Shown: positions 1 through 8,936 of the stretch, piece after piece | Layout: every line of letters begins with the position of its first letter | Position numbering within the stretch: position 1 is the first letter of the stretch | Source: Kribbella sp. NBC_01245 | Lineage (GTDB): Bacteria > Actinomycetota > Actinomycetes > Propionibacteriales > Kribbellaceae | Assembly: GCF_036226525.1 (NCBI RefSeq) | Contig: NZ_CP108487.1 | Coordinates: forward strand, 2,480,001 to 2,544,000 | DNA: 64,000 nucleotides | Reading direction: 5' to 3' | The notes under the pieces: model-generated | Told to the model about the DNA's origin: nothing | Databases searched by the model: none | Seen by the model: only the letters and a program-made list of their open reading frames with translations | Translations under genes and position numbers: made by a program

Positions 1-358
1 TGAAGCTGCCGGACGAGTCGTGCTTGGTCCGGCCGCGCTTCGATGGCGGCGGCATTGGCGGGGGTGCGTCATCCGAGTCACCCGCGTTGCTGATGCGGCG
101 CATGCTCAGTGCAGCGACGTACAAGCAGGCGACCATGACCACGAAGCCGATGACTCCGATGATCGTGTTGGGCAGGATGGCGCCGGTCATCAATATCACG
201 ATGCCCAGCACGAATCCCGCACCGGCGAGCACGGCTCGACGCTTGTAGTACAAGCGCACGTTGGTCCCCCGCATGGCGGAGACGAACTTCGGGTCTTCCG
301 CTGCGAGAGCCCGTTCGAGCTGCTCGAACTGGCGCTGCTCTTCTTCCGAGAGGGGCAC
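1..358 (-). CDS. DUF3040 membrane protein (3' end outside window)
   Basis: Small actinobacterial membrane protein of unknown function. Reading the minus strand from GTG 358 gives a product beginning VPLSEEEQRQFEQLERAL, the characteristic DUF3040 N-terminus, followed by a basic YYKRR segment and two hydrophobic membrane segments (about residues 46-66 and 70-88). The frame is open to base 1, so the C-terminus lies outside. An ATG 15 bases upstream (371-373) is possible, but the GTG is preferred because GGAGG lies just before it and family members start MPLSEEE. In many actinobacteria this gene lies near mraZ and the division/cell-wall cluster; that region would be to the left here. Family call is confident, function unknown. 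Confidence 0.85.
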   Translation of the reverse strand, partial: MPLSEEEQRQFEQLERALAAEDPKFVSAMRGTNVRLYYKRRAVLAGAGFVLGIVILMTGAILPNTIIGVIGFVVMVACLYVAALSMRRISNAGDSDDAPPPMPPPSKRGRTKHDSSGSF

Positions 359-373
359 CGTCGATCCCTCCAT

Positions 374-714
374 GATGAGCGCGATCTCGATAGGCCAAGT
401 CCAGTCTAGGCCGCCGGTGACGTACACGAAACCCTGACGCCCTTCCCGCGCGTCACGGTCCGGCAACTCCCCCGACCACCAGACCCAGATCATGACACGC
501 CGAAGGTTCGCGGGGTAGTCGTCTCCAGCGACCGATTCCCACGGTACCGGTTTCGGCGGCCGCGCCAAACGGTGGCCGAATGTGGTCGGTTCGTGTCGTT
601 CGGTGGCCGACCTCTTGCGCACGGACTGGCCCGGCAGGCACCCTGTTCCGGGGAAATGGCGTCGTGCGCGAAATTCCAGGGGGTTGCGGCGCCTGGTTCA
701 AGGGGGAATCAACC
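374..714. other. Intergenic region between divergent genes
   Basis: About 340 bases between the DUF3040 gene (leftward) and the M36 protease (rightward). It must hold both promoters. I see a direct repeat of CGGTGGCCGA near 571 and 600 but no convincing operator, RNA or small gene. An 87-codon minus frame across it has no family resemblance. Confidence 0.5.
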
Positions 715-3700
715 ATGCAGCAAAGACCTGCCCATGCCCGGATTCAGCTCGCGGCGGCAGTCCTGCCGATCGCCTTGCTGACGTCGGCACTATCCGCGGG
801 AGCGGCACTCGCCGCACCCCAGAGCACAGCTCGAACCACGTCACAGGCCACGTCAACGCCGGCGGCCCAGGCATACGGCCCGGTCGCGGCAGCGAAGAGC
901 CACGACGGGTTACCCGATCTGGACCGGCGTACGGCCGGGAAAGTGGCACCAATCACAGCCGAACAGACCCGCGAGGCCGCCTCTTTGGGCGACCAGATCG
1001 AGGTCGGCTGGTCCGAGTTCGGTACGCCGCGCTCGCTGCGGTCGCGAACCGGCACGCTGACCGGCCCGAGCAAGGCCGCTCCGGACACGATCGCGCGGGG
1101 CTTCCTGGCCGATCACGCGGACCTGTTCAAACAGGACGCCGCCGGGCTGGCCGGCTTCCGGCTGACCATGCAGGACCAGGACAGCAGCGGCGCCACCTTC
1201 CTGCGGTACAAGCAGTCCCAGGACGGCGTCGACGTGCACGGCTCGTCCCTGCTCGTCGTACTCGATAGCGAAGAGCGCATCATCCTCGTCGGCGGAACCG
1301 TCGCGCCAAGCGCCGACGTACCCGCGCAGAAGCTCTCCGCCGACGCCGCGGTCGCGAAGGCCGTTGCCGACGTGAGCCCGCGGCAGGCGAAGGCTGCGCC
1401 GCGCCGGCTGGGCACCAACCGGGGTACGACGACGTTCGCGAACACCTACGCCGTACCGGATATGAAGGACGCGGACCCGGTCAAGGCCGAGCTCGTCGCG
1501 GTGCCGACCGCCAACGGCAATCGCACGGCCTGGCGAGTGATGACGGAGGTCGCGAGCAACGCCGAGTACGAGTCGCTGGTGGATGCGAACACCGGCGAGG
1601 TCATCTTCCGCAAGAACCAGTGGTTCAACGAAGGACCACACGGTCTCGTGCACACCGGCGACGACCCGGAAGCGGGCGGCCAGGTCGCGGACGTGCCGTT
1701 CACGGGCGTCGACGGCTCGTGGGTCGCGGGTGAGACCACCGCGGGCAACAACACCAACACCTTCCAGGACCTGTTCGACGACGAGACGCCGCACGCGGCC
1801 GACCAGCCCGACACAGATCCGGCGCCGAACCAGCACTTCGACTACACGTGGACCGACACGTGGGGCCTCAACGGCGTACTGCCGACGACCGGGGCCAGCC
1901 GGGACGCTGTGGTGACGCAGCTCTTCTACTACACGAACTGGTACCACGACTACTCGTACAACCTGGGCTTCACCGAGACCGCCCGGAACTTCCAGGAGGA
2001 CAACTTCGGCCGCGGTGGCACCGGTAGCGACGGCGTGTCCGCGGAGGCCGACGACAGCTATGGCGACGGCACCAGCAAGCTCTGCACCGACAGCGCCAAC
2101 ACCCCGATCGTCTGCCGGAACAACGCGAACTTCAACGCGAACGGTGCCGACGGCACCAACCCGCGGATGCAGATGTACGTCGGCGACGACAACGGCCGTC
2201 GCACGCAGCGCGCGATGAACCGCGACACGGTCATCCACGAGTACACCCACGGCATCACCGGCCGGATCATCAGCGACGGCAACCTGGACGGCAGCGACGT
2301 CCAGTCCGGCGCACTCGGCGAGGGCTGGAGCGACGCGTTCGCGACCTCGATCAACAACGACCCGGTCTACGGCGAATACAACAACGGCAACTACACCACC
2401 GGTATTCGCGGTGTTGCCTACGACTCCGACAACCTCGAGTACGGCGACCTGTGCGACGACGGTTGCCAGGTGCACAACGACGGCCGGATCTGGGCTATGG
2501 CGATGTGGGAGGAACGGGCCGCGCTGATCCAGAAGTACGGCGCCGCCACCGGTAAGGCGATGCACGAGAAGCTGCTGATGCTCGGCCTCAAGAACACGGT
2601 CGACACCCCGAGCTTCCACGACGCGCGGACCGGTTACCTGGTGGCCGACCAGGTCAACCCGGGACCGGACAACCAGTGCCTGATCTGGCGGGTCTTCGCC
2701 GACAACGAGCTGGGCGTGACCGCCGGGCCCGACGCGGACGACGACTCCACGCCGACGGTCAGCACGGCCACGCCGGCGACGTGCCGGCCGACGGCCACGA
2801 TCGCCGCACCGCCGACCTTGCCCGAGGGCAGCGTCGTCGGGTTCAACGGCACGGGTAGCACCGTCGCGGGCGACGCCGGCGACTCGCTCGCCTACGCGTG
2901 GGACCTGGACAACGACGGGCAGTTCGACGATTCGACCAGTGCCACGCCTGCCTGGACCTTCGGCGACAACGGCACGTACACCGTCCGCCTGCGGGTGACG
3001 AACACCGCGGGTTACACGCACACCACCAGCCGCTCAGTCACGGTCACGAACGCCCTCCCGGTCGTCACGATCGACCCCAACCAGCTCGCGACCGCCATCG
3101 AGAACAACTCGCTGACGGTCAAGGCGACCTACACCGACCCGGGATGGCTCGACACCTTCACGGCCTCGGTGAACCCGGGCTCGCCGTACCTGCCCGTCGT
3201 TCCGGCAGCCGTGGCGGCCAACCCCACCGCTCCCCCGGCGCCTGCCACCGGCCAGGTGCAGGCATCGATCACCTATGGGGACAACGGCAGCTACACGTTG
3301 TCGGTGAACGTCAGTGATGACGACGGGGGCACAGATTCCGACACGCTCCAGGTGACCGTGTCGAACAAGAACCCGCTGGCCACGATCGACGAGAGCAACG
3401 CGATCATGATCAACGGTGTGCCGACGATCTTCGCGGACGCCGGCCAGCCGATCCAGCTGTCGGCAAACGTCACTGATCCCGGTAGCGATGACCTGAGCAG
3501 CCAGTGGAACTGGGGCGACGGCAATCTCTCACCGGTGGTCAAGAACCGGGTGAACCCGCCCAACGACGACCCGGCCAACAGTCCGACCGTTCAGCCGCGC
3601 AACATCGTGGCGGCCGACACCCACGCCTGGGCGAAGGCCTGCATGTACGACGTGGGGTTCAGCGTGACGGACGACGACGGTGGTGCCGCGGCAGACTCGG

Positions 3701-4185
3701 TGAAGGTGCTCATCACGGGTCCGCCGAAGAAGAGCCAGGGCAACGGCTACTGGCTGCACCAGTTCGAGGGAATCCTGCTGCCGAAGGACTTCACCAACGC
3801 CGAGCTCGACTGCTACCTGAAGGTGACGGGCCATCTGAGCAAGGTGTTCAACGAGACCCGGGACGCGTCGACCCGGGACAAGGCCGGTGACGTACTCACA
3901 CCGGGTCTGCTCACCTCGACACCCAAGAAGCGGCTGGACACGCAGCTGCTGACGGGCTGGCTCAACTTCGCGAACGGCGGAGTGGAGTACAACGAGGCCG
4001 TTGTCGACAGCAACAATAACGGCCAGGTCGACCAGGGCTTCGCCACGGTGATCGCGAATGCCGAAGCCGTACGCAACAACCCGGCCGCGACCGGAGCACA
4101 ACTCGACAAGCAGGCGAAGATCCTGTCGTGCGTCAACGAGCGCGACTACCTGCTGCCGCCACTGCTCTGCTCGCTGCTGATGTGA
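715..4185 (+). CDS. Secreted M36 (fungalysin-type) zinc metalloprotease with PKD domains
   Basis: Extracellular zinc endopeptidase. The start at ATG 715 follows AGGGGGAATCAACC and gives a 1156-residue preprotein with a signal peptide ending near ALAA. An FTP-type inhibitory propeptide follows (about residues 90-260), then the catalytic domain with the HEYTH zinc helix at residues 508-512 and the third ligand Glu 536 in GEGWSD. Two or three PKD beta-sandwich domains occupy roughly residues 700-1000, and a C-terminal region of unknown fold closes the protein. The frame stays open to 580, but that extension would precede a good signal peptide and is rejected. The protease probably degrades extracellular protein; PKD domains often aid substrate binding. 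A 7-bp-stem hairpin follows the stop codon. Confidence 0.93.
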   Translation: MQQRPAHARIQLAAAVLPIALLTSALSAGAALAAPQSTARTTSQATSTPAAQAYGPVAAAKSHDGLPDLDRRTAGKVAPITAEQTREAASLGDQIEVGWSEFGTPRSLRSRTGTLTGPSKAAPDTIARGFLADHADLFKQDAAGLAGFRLTMQDQDSSGATFLRYKQSQDGVDVHGSSLLVVLDSEERIILVGGTVAPSADVPAQKLSADAAVAKAVADVSPRQAKAAPRRLGTNRGTTTFANTYAVPDMKDADPVKAELVAVPTANGNRTAWRVMTEVASNAEYESLVDANTGEVIFRKNQWFNEGPHGLVHTGDDPEAGGQVADVPFTGVDGSWVAGETTAGNNTNTFQDLFDDETPHAADQPDTDPAPNQHFDYTWTDTWGLNGVLPTTGASRDAVVTQLFYYTNWYHDYSYNLGFTETARNFQEDNFGRGGTGSDGVSAEADDSYGDGTSKLCTDSANTPIVCRNNANFNANGADGTNPRMQMYVGDDNGRRTQRAMNRDTVIHEYTHGITGRIISDGNLDGSDVQSGALGEGWSDAFATSINNDPVYGEYNNGNYTTGIRGVAYDSDNLEYGDLCDDGCQVHNDGRIWAMAMWEERAALIQKYGAATGKAMHEKLLMLGLKNTVDTPSFHDARTGYLVADQVNPGPDNQCLIWRVFADNELGVTAGPDADDDSTPTVSTATPATCRPTATIAAPPTLPEGSVVGFNGTGSTVAGDAGDSLAYAWDLDNDGQFDDSTSATPAWTFGDNGTYTVRLRVTNTAGYTHTTSRSVTVTNALPVVTIDPNQLATAIENNSLTVKATYTDPGWLDTFTASVNPGSPYLPVVPAAVAANPTAPPAPATGQVQASITYGDNGSYTLSVNVSDDDGGTDSDTLQVTVSNKNPLATIDESNAIMINGVPTIFADAGQPIQLSANVTDPGSDDLSSQWNWGDGNLSPVVKNRVNPPNDDPANSPTVQPRNIVAADTHAWAKACMYDVGFSVTDDDGGAAADSVKVLITGPPKKSQGNGYWLHQFEGILLPKDFTNAELDCYLKVTGHLSKVFNETRDASTRDKAGDVLTPGLLTSTPKKRLDTQLLTGWLNFANGGVEYNEAVVDSNNNGQVDQGFATVIANAEAVRNNPAATGAQLDKQAKILSCVNERDYLLPPLLCSLLM

Positions 4186-4192
4186 TTCAAGA

Positions 4193-4211
4193 CCTGACGT
4201 GATCCGTCAGG
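4193..4211. terminator. Bidirectional hairpin between convergent genes
   Basis: CCTGACG (4193-4199) and CGTCAGG (4205-4211) form a perfect 7-bp stem with a 5-nt loop. It lies 7 nt after the protease stop and overlaps the stop codon of the convergent lipoprotein gene, as expected for a shared terminator. No U-tract follows on either side, which is usual in high-GC actinobacteria. Confidence 0.6.
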
Positions 4212-4776
4212 AGATATCGAAGGTGACGCGGTATTCGTGACAAGACGGGCTCGGCGGTGCACAGACCGGCGGGCCCGTCCGCGGATCCCGGGAGATCTCC
4301 ATGCCGGTGGTGGTGAGCGTCGTCCGGCCGGTTCCGGTCGGACGGATCTCCCACTCCTTCACGCCCATCGGCGCATCCGACATCACCCGCTGTACGTCGA
4401 GCATGTCGCCCTTCGGCATGGTCCAGATCAAGTCGTCCGGCAGGACCAAGCGGATCCGGGTCGATAGCCGTACGGCGTACGTGCGGCCGTGATCCCGCAG
4501 GGTGAGCGATATCCGCTCGCCGGGCGCGGGCAAGGACGGGGTCGGCGAAACGGGCGGCGTCGGTCGCGGCGAAACCGTCGGCGGCGTGACAGGTGGCGTG
4601 GCAGTAGGTGCGGCAGTAGGCGTGCGGCTGGCCGTCGGGATCCCAGGCGTCGGACCGGGCGCGGTGACGCTGACGGTCACGGCCGGACGACCGGACGAGC
4701 CATCACCCTGGCATCCCGTGACGCCCAGCATCGTGACGGCGACCGACCCCACCACGAGCGAGACCCTTAAGCCCAT
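4207..4776 (-). CDS. Putative lipoprotein with Pro/Thr-rich linker
   Basis: A 189-residue protein I cannot assign to a family. The N-terminus has a hydrophobic signal and lipobox GVTGC (Cys 22), so it is probably lipid-anchored outside the membrane. Residues 33-85 are a low-complexity Pro/Thr/Ser linker. The remaining 100 or so residues are a compact beta-rich-looking domain with GERISLTLRDHGRTYAVRL near its start. This shape (anchor, flexible linker, small beta domain) resembles chagasin-like or Ig-like lipoproteins, but the chagasin motifs are not evident. It converges on the protease gene and could inhibit or accompany it; that is speculation from position only. Confidence 0.75.
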   Translation of the reverse strand: MGLRVSLVVGSVAVTMLGVTGCQGDGSSGRPAVTVSVTAPGPTPGIPTASRTPTAAPTATPPVTPPTVSPRPTPPVSPTPSLPAPGERISLTLRDHGRTYAVRLSTRIRLVLPDDLIWTMPKGDMLDVQRVMSDAPMGVKEWEIRPTGTGRTTLTTTGMEISRDPRTGPPVCAPPSPSCHEYRVTFDIS

Positions 4777-4831
4777 GCCTCACGGTACCGCCGGACAACA
4801 GGCCGACCCGCGAACGCCGCGAGTGGGCCAA

Positions 4832-5581
4832 CTAAACTAGCGTGGCGAGGATGTGGAGTTGGGGTGCGATGGCGCGGAAGACGGGGTGCTGGCTGGCGGC
4901 TCGCTCCAGTTCGGCCAGCGCCTCAGTGGCACCGGGCTCGCTGTCGACGAACGCGGCCGGCACCAGATCCGCGAAGGTGCGAACCCCGTGGATCGTATGC
5001 ACGAACAATCCCGCCTCATCGAGCAGAGCACAGACGCCCGCCTCATCGAAGCGTCGCGGCATCGGGTCGTTCGGACCCCAGCGGCCGTCGGGATCGTGCA
5101 AAGCGGCATGCGCCTCGGTCAGATGCCCGGCCAACGCGCGGGCGAGCACGACCGCATTGCGCTGAGCGACGAGCAGACTGAGCACACCGCCGGGCCGCAG
5201 CACCGACGCCATCGCCTGCAAGGCCTGCGCGGGATCGTCGACGACCTCGAGCACTCCGTGACAGAGCAGCGCGTCGGCCTTGCCCTCGCCGGTCAGCGCG
5301 GCCAACTCGGTCGCGTCACCCTGCACACCGCGAACGAGATCGCTCACACCCTCGTCGCTGGCACGGCGCTCCAGCGAGGCCAACGCGTCCGGGCTCGGGT
5401 CGACCACGGTGACCCGGTGACCTTCGGCCGCGAGCGGCACGGCGAATCCGCCGGTACCACCGCCGAGGTCGACGATGTCCAAACCAGCGGTCGGATCGGT
5501 CCGCCCGCTGCCGGCCAGCGCGACCCGAAGGGCCTCGGCGACCAGCACCGTACGCACCGAGCGGCGACGTCGGTCCACCAT
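4832..5581 (-). CDS. Class I SAM-dependent methyltransferase
   Basis: Predicted 249-residue methyltransferase of unknown substrate. Start ATG 5581 follows GAGGAGGCAGCAGG, a strong ribosome site; an upstream in-frame start at 5641 lacks one. Visible motifs are VDLGGGTGGFAVPLA (SAM loop), VVDPSPDALASL (acidic loop, ribose binding) and a post-loop Asp-Ala segment ALLCHGVLEVVDDP. It is the last gene of a minus-strand run after the HEPN protein, 75 bases downstream, a gap that contains an AGTGCGGG/CCCGCACT hairpin (5606-5629). The same trio of families sits together in Streptomyces near SAV_6107, so conserved linkage rather than homology suggests a shared role. Confidence 0.85.
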   Translation of the reverse strand: MVDRRRRSVRTVLVAEALRVALAGSGRTDPTAGLDIVDLGGGTGGFAVPLAAEGHRVTVVDPSPDALASLERRASDEGVSDLVRGVQGDATELAALTGEGKADALLCHGVLEVVDDPAQALQAMASVLRPGGVLSLLVAQRNAVVLARALAGHLTEAHAALHDPDGRWGPNDPMPRRFDEAGVCALLDEAGLFVHTIHGVRTFADLVPAAFVDSEPGATEALAELERAASQHPVFRAIAPQLHILATLV

Positions 5582-5656
5582 CCTGCTGCCTCCTCGGATC
5601 CAGCGAGTGCGGGACACTACGCCCGCACTGCGGGAAACCACCCTACTTGGCGCGGA

Positions 5657-6130
5657 TCAGCTGGCCCTCATCCAGGACTGGGCGAGCACCGATTGAGCCT
5701 CGGACCCATCCGGCAGGACCGGCTGATAGTTCAGCCCCAGGCTGGACTCGACCAGCTCGTAGAAGCCTTCCACCTCGCGAACCAGGTCATCGGCCTCACG
5801 ATGGCTGACGGCCCGCTCCAGGCCGGCCTCGGCCGCGGCTCGCTTGGACGCGCCGGCGGCGAAGAAGGTCGCCCACTCCCCCAGCTCGGGCGCGACATCG
5901 GCCAGCAGCACCCAGGCGTTGCGCTGGACGCGGCGCCGGGGCCCGGCCTTCACCGGGCGGGCCCGCACCGCCAGCACCGCCGCCGCGATGCGCAGCGCCG
6001 CGACGTGCGCCCTGGAGTAACGGATCAGCTGGTCCTCGGTCTCCCGCGCCTCGGTCAGGGCCATCCGGGCCTGGGTCAGCTCGCGAGTCGCCGCGCCGGC
6101 CGCGGCCGGTGCCACCGGTGAAACAGTCAT
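5657..6130 (-). CDS. SAV_6107-family HEPN domain protein
   Basis: A 157-residue all-helical protein of the SAV_6107 HEPN family. HEPN proteins are often RNases or partners of nucleotidyltransferases, but I do not see a clear catalytic RxxxxH in this copy, so RNase activity is not claimed. The start ATG 6130 overlaps the preceding DUF6504 stop as ATGA, with GGAG just upstream, indicating translational coupling. An alternative start at 6157 would lengthen the overlap without adding conserved sequence. The Ala-rich first 25 residues look disordered. Co-expression with DUF6504 under a LexA box suggests induction after DNA damage. Confidence 0.82.
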   Translation of the reverse strand: MTVSPVAPAAAGAATRELTQARMALTEARETEDQLIRYSRAHVAALRIAAAVLAVRARPVKAGPRRRVQRNAWVLLADVAPELGEWATFFAAGASKRAAAEAGLERAVSHREADDLVREVEGFYELVESSLGLNYQPVLPDGSEAQSVLAQSWMRAS

Positions 6131-6492
6131 CGCTCCGTCACCCTCTCCAGTTGCCACCGCTGTGACTGCGGGTCATGCGCCAGGTCGAAACGCTCACGCC
6201 GGCCATCGCGGCCACAACCGGCCTCCACTCGATACACCGAGCGCCGCGGGCCCCAGTCGTCGTCCAGCAGACCGACAGCCGCCGAGCCCTCCGTCGCGAG
6301 CGCCGAAGCCGGCGGGCCGCTCACCGGCGAACCACCGATCACACCGCGCTCCCACCACGCCGCGGTCTCCACCCAGTGGGCTTCCACCGCGCACACTCTC
6401 CACAACCGCCCACGCCACAGGAATTGTTCCGGCGCGTCAGCACCATCCACCACGCCGAGCCGGACCTCCACGGCCTCATCAAGCTGCCACAT
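6127..6492 (-). CDS. DUF6504 family protein
   Basis: A 121-residue protein of a small actinobacterial family often encoded near Y-family DNA polymerases and the division cluster. The start ATG 6492 is chosen because AGGAGG lies 8 nt upstream; another ATG six bases earlier is only 2 nt from it. Trp-rich sequence (FLWRGRLWRV, ERGVIGG, VYRVEAG) suggests a small beta-barrel like the nucleic-acid-associated domains seen beside ImuB/DnaE2, but no catalytic residues can be named. It opens the DUF6504-HEPN-methyltransferase run. A perfect LexA box lies 182 bases upstream, so SOS control is likely. Confidence 0.75.
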   Translation of the reverse strand: MWQLDEAVEVRLGVVDGADAPEQFLWRGRLWRVCAVEAHWVETAAWWERGVIGGSPVSGPPASALATEGSAAVGLLDDDWGPRRSVYRVEAGCGRDGRRERFDLAHDPQSQRWQLERVTER

Positions 6493-6673
6493 GTTCATCG
6501 CCTCCTGTGAGCGAGCGTCGTTCGAAAGGCGGTGGGCCCGGTGACCACGGCCGCCGGGTGGGGGTCGAGTTCCACCACGGCGGCCGGGCCACCGGGACCA
6601 CCTGTTCCCGATGCGGCCGCAACTCCGCACCGGGATCGACCAGACGAATCGGCCGGCTCCGGGGCGAAGCCGA

Positions 6674-6689
6674 TCGAACATCTGTTCGA
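6674..6689. promoter_or_regulatory. LexA (SOS) box
   Basis: TCGAACATCTGTTCGA is a perfect match to the actinobacterial SOS operator CGAACN4GTTCG, extended by one base pair on each side. It lies between the divergent DUF6504 operon (start 6492) and the DM13 gene (start 6811), 122 bases from the latter. It probably represses the DUF6504-HEPN operon, though either gene could be the target. Confidence 0.8.
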
Positions 6690-6810
6690 ACACTGGAAGC
6701 GTAACCCTGGCCGCCGACAATCGTCAACGGGCCGTAATCGCCGGGAGCGCCACAGTGGCGACCGGCGGGGCGAGACTGGGAAGACAGGCTCAGCACACCC
6801 GAGGAGACCG

Positions 6811-7410
6811 ATGAAACGCCCCCGCCGAACCACCATCGCCGCCGCCGCGGGCGCCTTCGCCGTGGCAGCCGTGATCGGCCTCGCGCTCTTCCAGCCGTGG
6901 CGGCTTTTCACCGACACGGTCGTCGACGAGACGCTCCCGGGCACCGCTCCGATCTCCATGAATCCATCGTCGACCACGCCACCGACAATTTCCGTTCCGC
7001 CGGAATCCAGCGCGACCAAACCGACCCCGCCCCGGGTCCCCGATCCCACCGAGGCCCCCGGCCCCGCCACCCTTGCCAAGGGCACCTTCATCAGCCACGA
7101 GCACGACACCTCCGGCACCGTGAAGATCGTCCGGCTGGCCGACGGCTCCCGCGTCCTGCGGCTGGAGAACCTCGACACCTCGGACGGCCCCGACCTGGAG
7201 GTCTGGCTCACCAACGCCCCGGTCCTCGAGGGCACCGCGGGCTGGCGCGTCTTCGACGACGGCAAGTACCAGGACCTCGGCAAGCTCAAAGGCAACAAGG
7301 GCAACCAGAACTACGCCATCCCGCCCGACCTGAACCTCAAGGACTTCACCAGCGTCTCCATCTGGTGCGACCGCTTCAACGTCTCCTTCGGCGCCGCCAC
7401 TCTGAGCTAA
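6811..7410 (+). CDS. DM13-domain membrane-anchored protein
   Basis: A 199-residue protein with one N-terminal membrane segment (about residues 8-27), a Pro/Thr/Ser-rich linker to residue 85, and a C-terminal DM13 domain. The domain shows GTFISHEHDTSGTVKI, LRLENLDTSDGPDLEVWL and the single conserved Cys in SIWCDRFNVSFG. DM13 domains are proposed to take part in electron transfer or redox at cell surfaces. The ATG at 6811 follows GAGGAGACCG. No partner gene adjoins it; the next gene is unrelated. It shares an intergenic region with the LexA box but need not be controlled by it. Confidence 0.85.
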   Translation: MKRPRRTTIAAAAGAFAVAAVIGLALFQPWRLFTDTVVDETLPGTAPISMNPSSTTPPTISVPPESSATKPTPPRVPDPTEAPGPATLAKGTFISHEHDTSGTVKIVRLADGSRVLRLENLDTSDGPDLEVWLTNAPVLEGTAGWRVFDDGKYQDLGKLKGNKGNQNYAIPPDLNLKDFTSVSIWCDRFNVSFGAATLS

Positions 7411-7428
7411 ACCAGATGAAAACCGTCG

Positions 7429-8469
7429 GTGCCCACGGCTAACCTGCCGAGGGTGACGACCTTCGTGCCCGCGGGCGATCTCGGCGAGGCCTTCCATGCC
7501 GACGTGATCCGTCCGCTGGTCGGCGATATCCCTTATGCCGCAGGCCTTCTGGGCTGGGGCTCGGACGTCCTGGGGTACGACACCGAGCGGTCGACCGATC
7601 ACGGTTGGGGTCCGCGGCTGACCATCTTCGTCGACGCCGAACACGTTGAGCCGGTCCGCAAAGCGATCGAGCAGGGCCTGCCGGATACCTTCCGCGGATA
7701 CGACGTCCGCTTCGGGTGGGACACGCAGGAGCCGATCCACCACGTGAACGTCTCGACCCTCGCGGACTGGCTGGTCGGCCACCTTGGTATCGACGCGACT
7801 CGGCCGCTGACCAAACGGCAATGGCTGACCCTGCCGCAGCAGCAGATCCTCGGGGTGGTCAAAGGCCGGGTGTACGCCGACGACGGCCGCCTGCAGCCAG
7901 TGCGCGAGCGGTTGCAGTGGTATCCGGATGACGTCTGGCGCTGGTTGATCGCGGCCCAGTGGCGGCGGATCGCGCAGGAGGAGCCCTTCGTGCAGCGCAC
8001 GGCCGAGGTGGGCGACGATCTCGGCTCGGCGGTGGTCGCCGCACGCCAGATCCGCGAGGTGATGCGCCTCTCGTTCCTGCAGGCGCGCGCCTACGCGCCG
8101 TACAGCAAATGGTTCGGTACGGCGTTCGCCGGGCTCGGGCATGCGGACGGCCTGGATGTTGTACTGCGGGAGGCCCTCCAGAAGCCGGAGACAGCCCTGC
8201 CCGTGGCGTACGAGCTGGTCGCGAGGAGGCACAACGCGCTCGGGATCACCGCGCCCGTCGATCCGGAGCCGAGGCAGTTCCACGAGCGGCCGGCGATGGT
8301 GCTGGACGCCGACCGGTTCGTCACGGCATGCCTGGATACGATCGAAGACCCGTGGCTGAAGGGGCTGCCGCTCATCGGTGCGGTGGACCAGTTCGGCGAC
8401 AGCACGGACCTGTTGAGCCGACCGACGACCTATACCCGTCTGACCGAGTTGTACGGAGAAGAGCAGTGA
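7429..8469 (+). CDS. DUF4037 nucleotidyltransferase-like protein
   Basis: A 346-residue cytoplasmic protein of the DUF4037 family, whose N-terminus resembles nucleotidyltransferases (YAAGLLGWGSDVLGYDTE, with the Gly-Ser and the acidic residues following) and whose remainder is helical (PYSKWFGTAF is a family hallmark). The substrate is unknown. The start is uncertain: GTG 7429 and GTG 7453 are both in frame and neither has a good ribosome site. The stop overlaps the next gene's GTG by 4 bases, so the two are translationally coupled. Confidence 0.8.
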   Translation: MPTANLPRVTTFVPAGDLGEAFHADVIRPLVGDIPYAAGLLGWGSDVLGYDTERSTDHGWGPRLTIFVDAEHVEPVRKAIEQGLPDTFRGYDVRFGWDTQEPIHHVNVSTLADWLVGHLGIDATRPLTKRQWLTLPQQQILGVVKGRVYADDGRLQPVRERLQWYPDDVWRWLIAAQWRRIAQEEPFVQRTAEVGDDLGSAVVAARQIREVMRLSFLQARAYAPYSKWFGTAFAGLGHADGLDVVLREALQKPETALPVAYELVARRHNALGITAPVDPEPRQFHERPAMVLDADRFVTACLDTIEDPWLKGLPLIGAVDQFGDSTDLLSRPTTYTRLTELYGEEQ

Positions 8470-8936
8470 GCGATCACCCGAACATCCAGCGGGTCGCCGC
8501 CGACCTGTCCGCCGCGGGAGCGACCGGCGCGATCCGGGTCCTCGACGAGGCCGCGCCGACCGCGCAGGCGGCCGCGGATCAGCTCGGGTGTGAGGTCGGC
8601 GCGATCGCGAACAGCCTGATCTTCGACGCCGACGGAGCTCCCGTGCTGATCCTCACGTCGGGCGCGCACCGGGTCGATACCGCCAAGGTGGCGGCGGAGC
8701 TGGGCGTGGGCAAGCTCAAGCGCGCGACACCCGAGTTCGTCCGGACGCACACCGGCCAGCCGATCGGCGGGGTCGCGCCCGTCGGCCATCCGGAGCGGGT
8801 GCGCACGGTGGTCGACACCACGCTGGCGAACTACCCGGAGATCTGGGCCGCCGGCGGCATCCCGCACGCGGTGTTCCCGACGACGTACGACGAACTGGTG
8901 GCCATGACGGAGGGCACGCCCATCACGGTGAACTGA
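8466..8936 (+). CDS. YbaK/EbsC-type aminoacyl-tRNA deacylase
   Basis: A 156-residue protein of the YbaK/ProX editing family, which hydrolyses mischarged aminoacyl-tRNA in trans. The fold signature is complete: VGAIANSLIFDADGAPVLIL near the start, a Lys in KLKRATPEFV, TGQPIGGVAPVGH and the C-terminal VFPTTYDELV. The start GTG 8466 overlaps the upstream stop (GTGA) with GGAG 8 nt before it. Its last 14 bases overlap the convergent nucleotidyltransferase gene. Which tRNA it edits (Cys-tRNAPro is typical) cannot be read from sequence. Confidence 0.87.
   Translation: MSDHPNIQRVAADLSAAGATGAIRVLDEAAPTAQAAADQLGCEVGAIANSLIFDADGAPVLILTSGAHRVDTAKVAAELGVGKLKRATPEFVRTHTGQPIGGVAPVGHPERVRTVVDTTLANYPEIWAAGGIPHAVFPTTYDELVAMTEGTPITVN

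Noticed and set aside
453..716. 87-codon minus frame between DUF3040 and the protease
   Set aside because: No ribosome site, no conserved pattern, occupies the divergent promoter region.
910..3021. 703-codon open frame on the minus strand
   Set aside because: Antisense shadow of the M36 protease; Arg/Val-rich with no family resemblance, a common artefact of GC-rich third positions.
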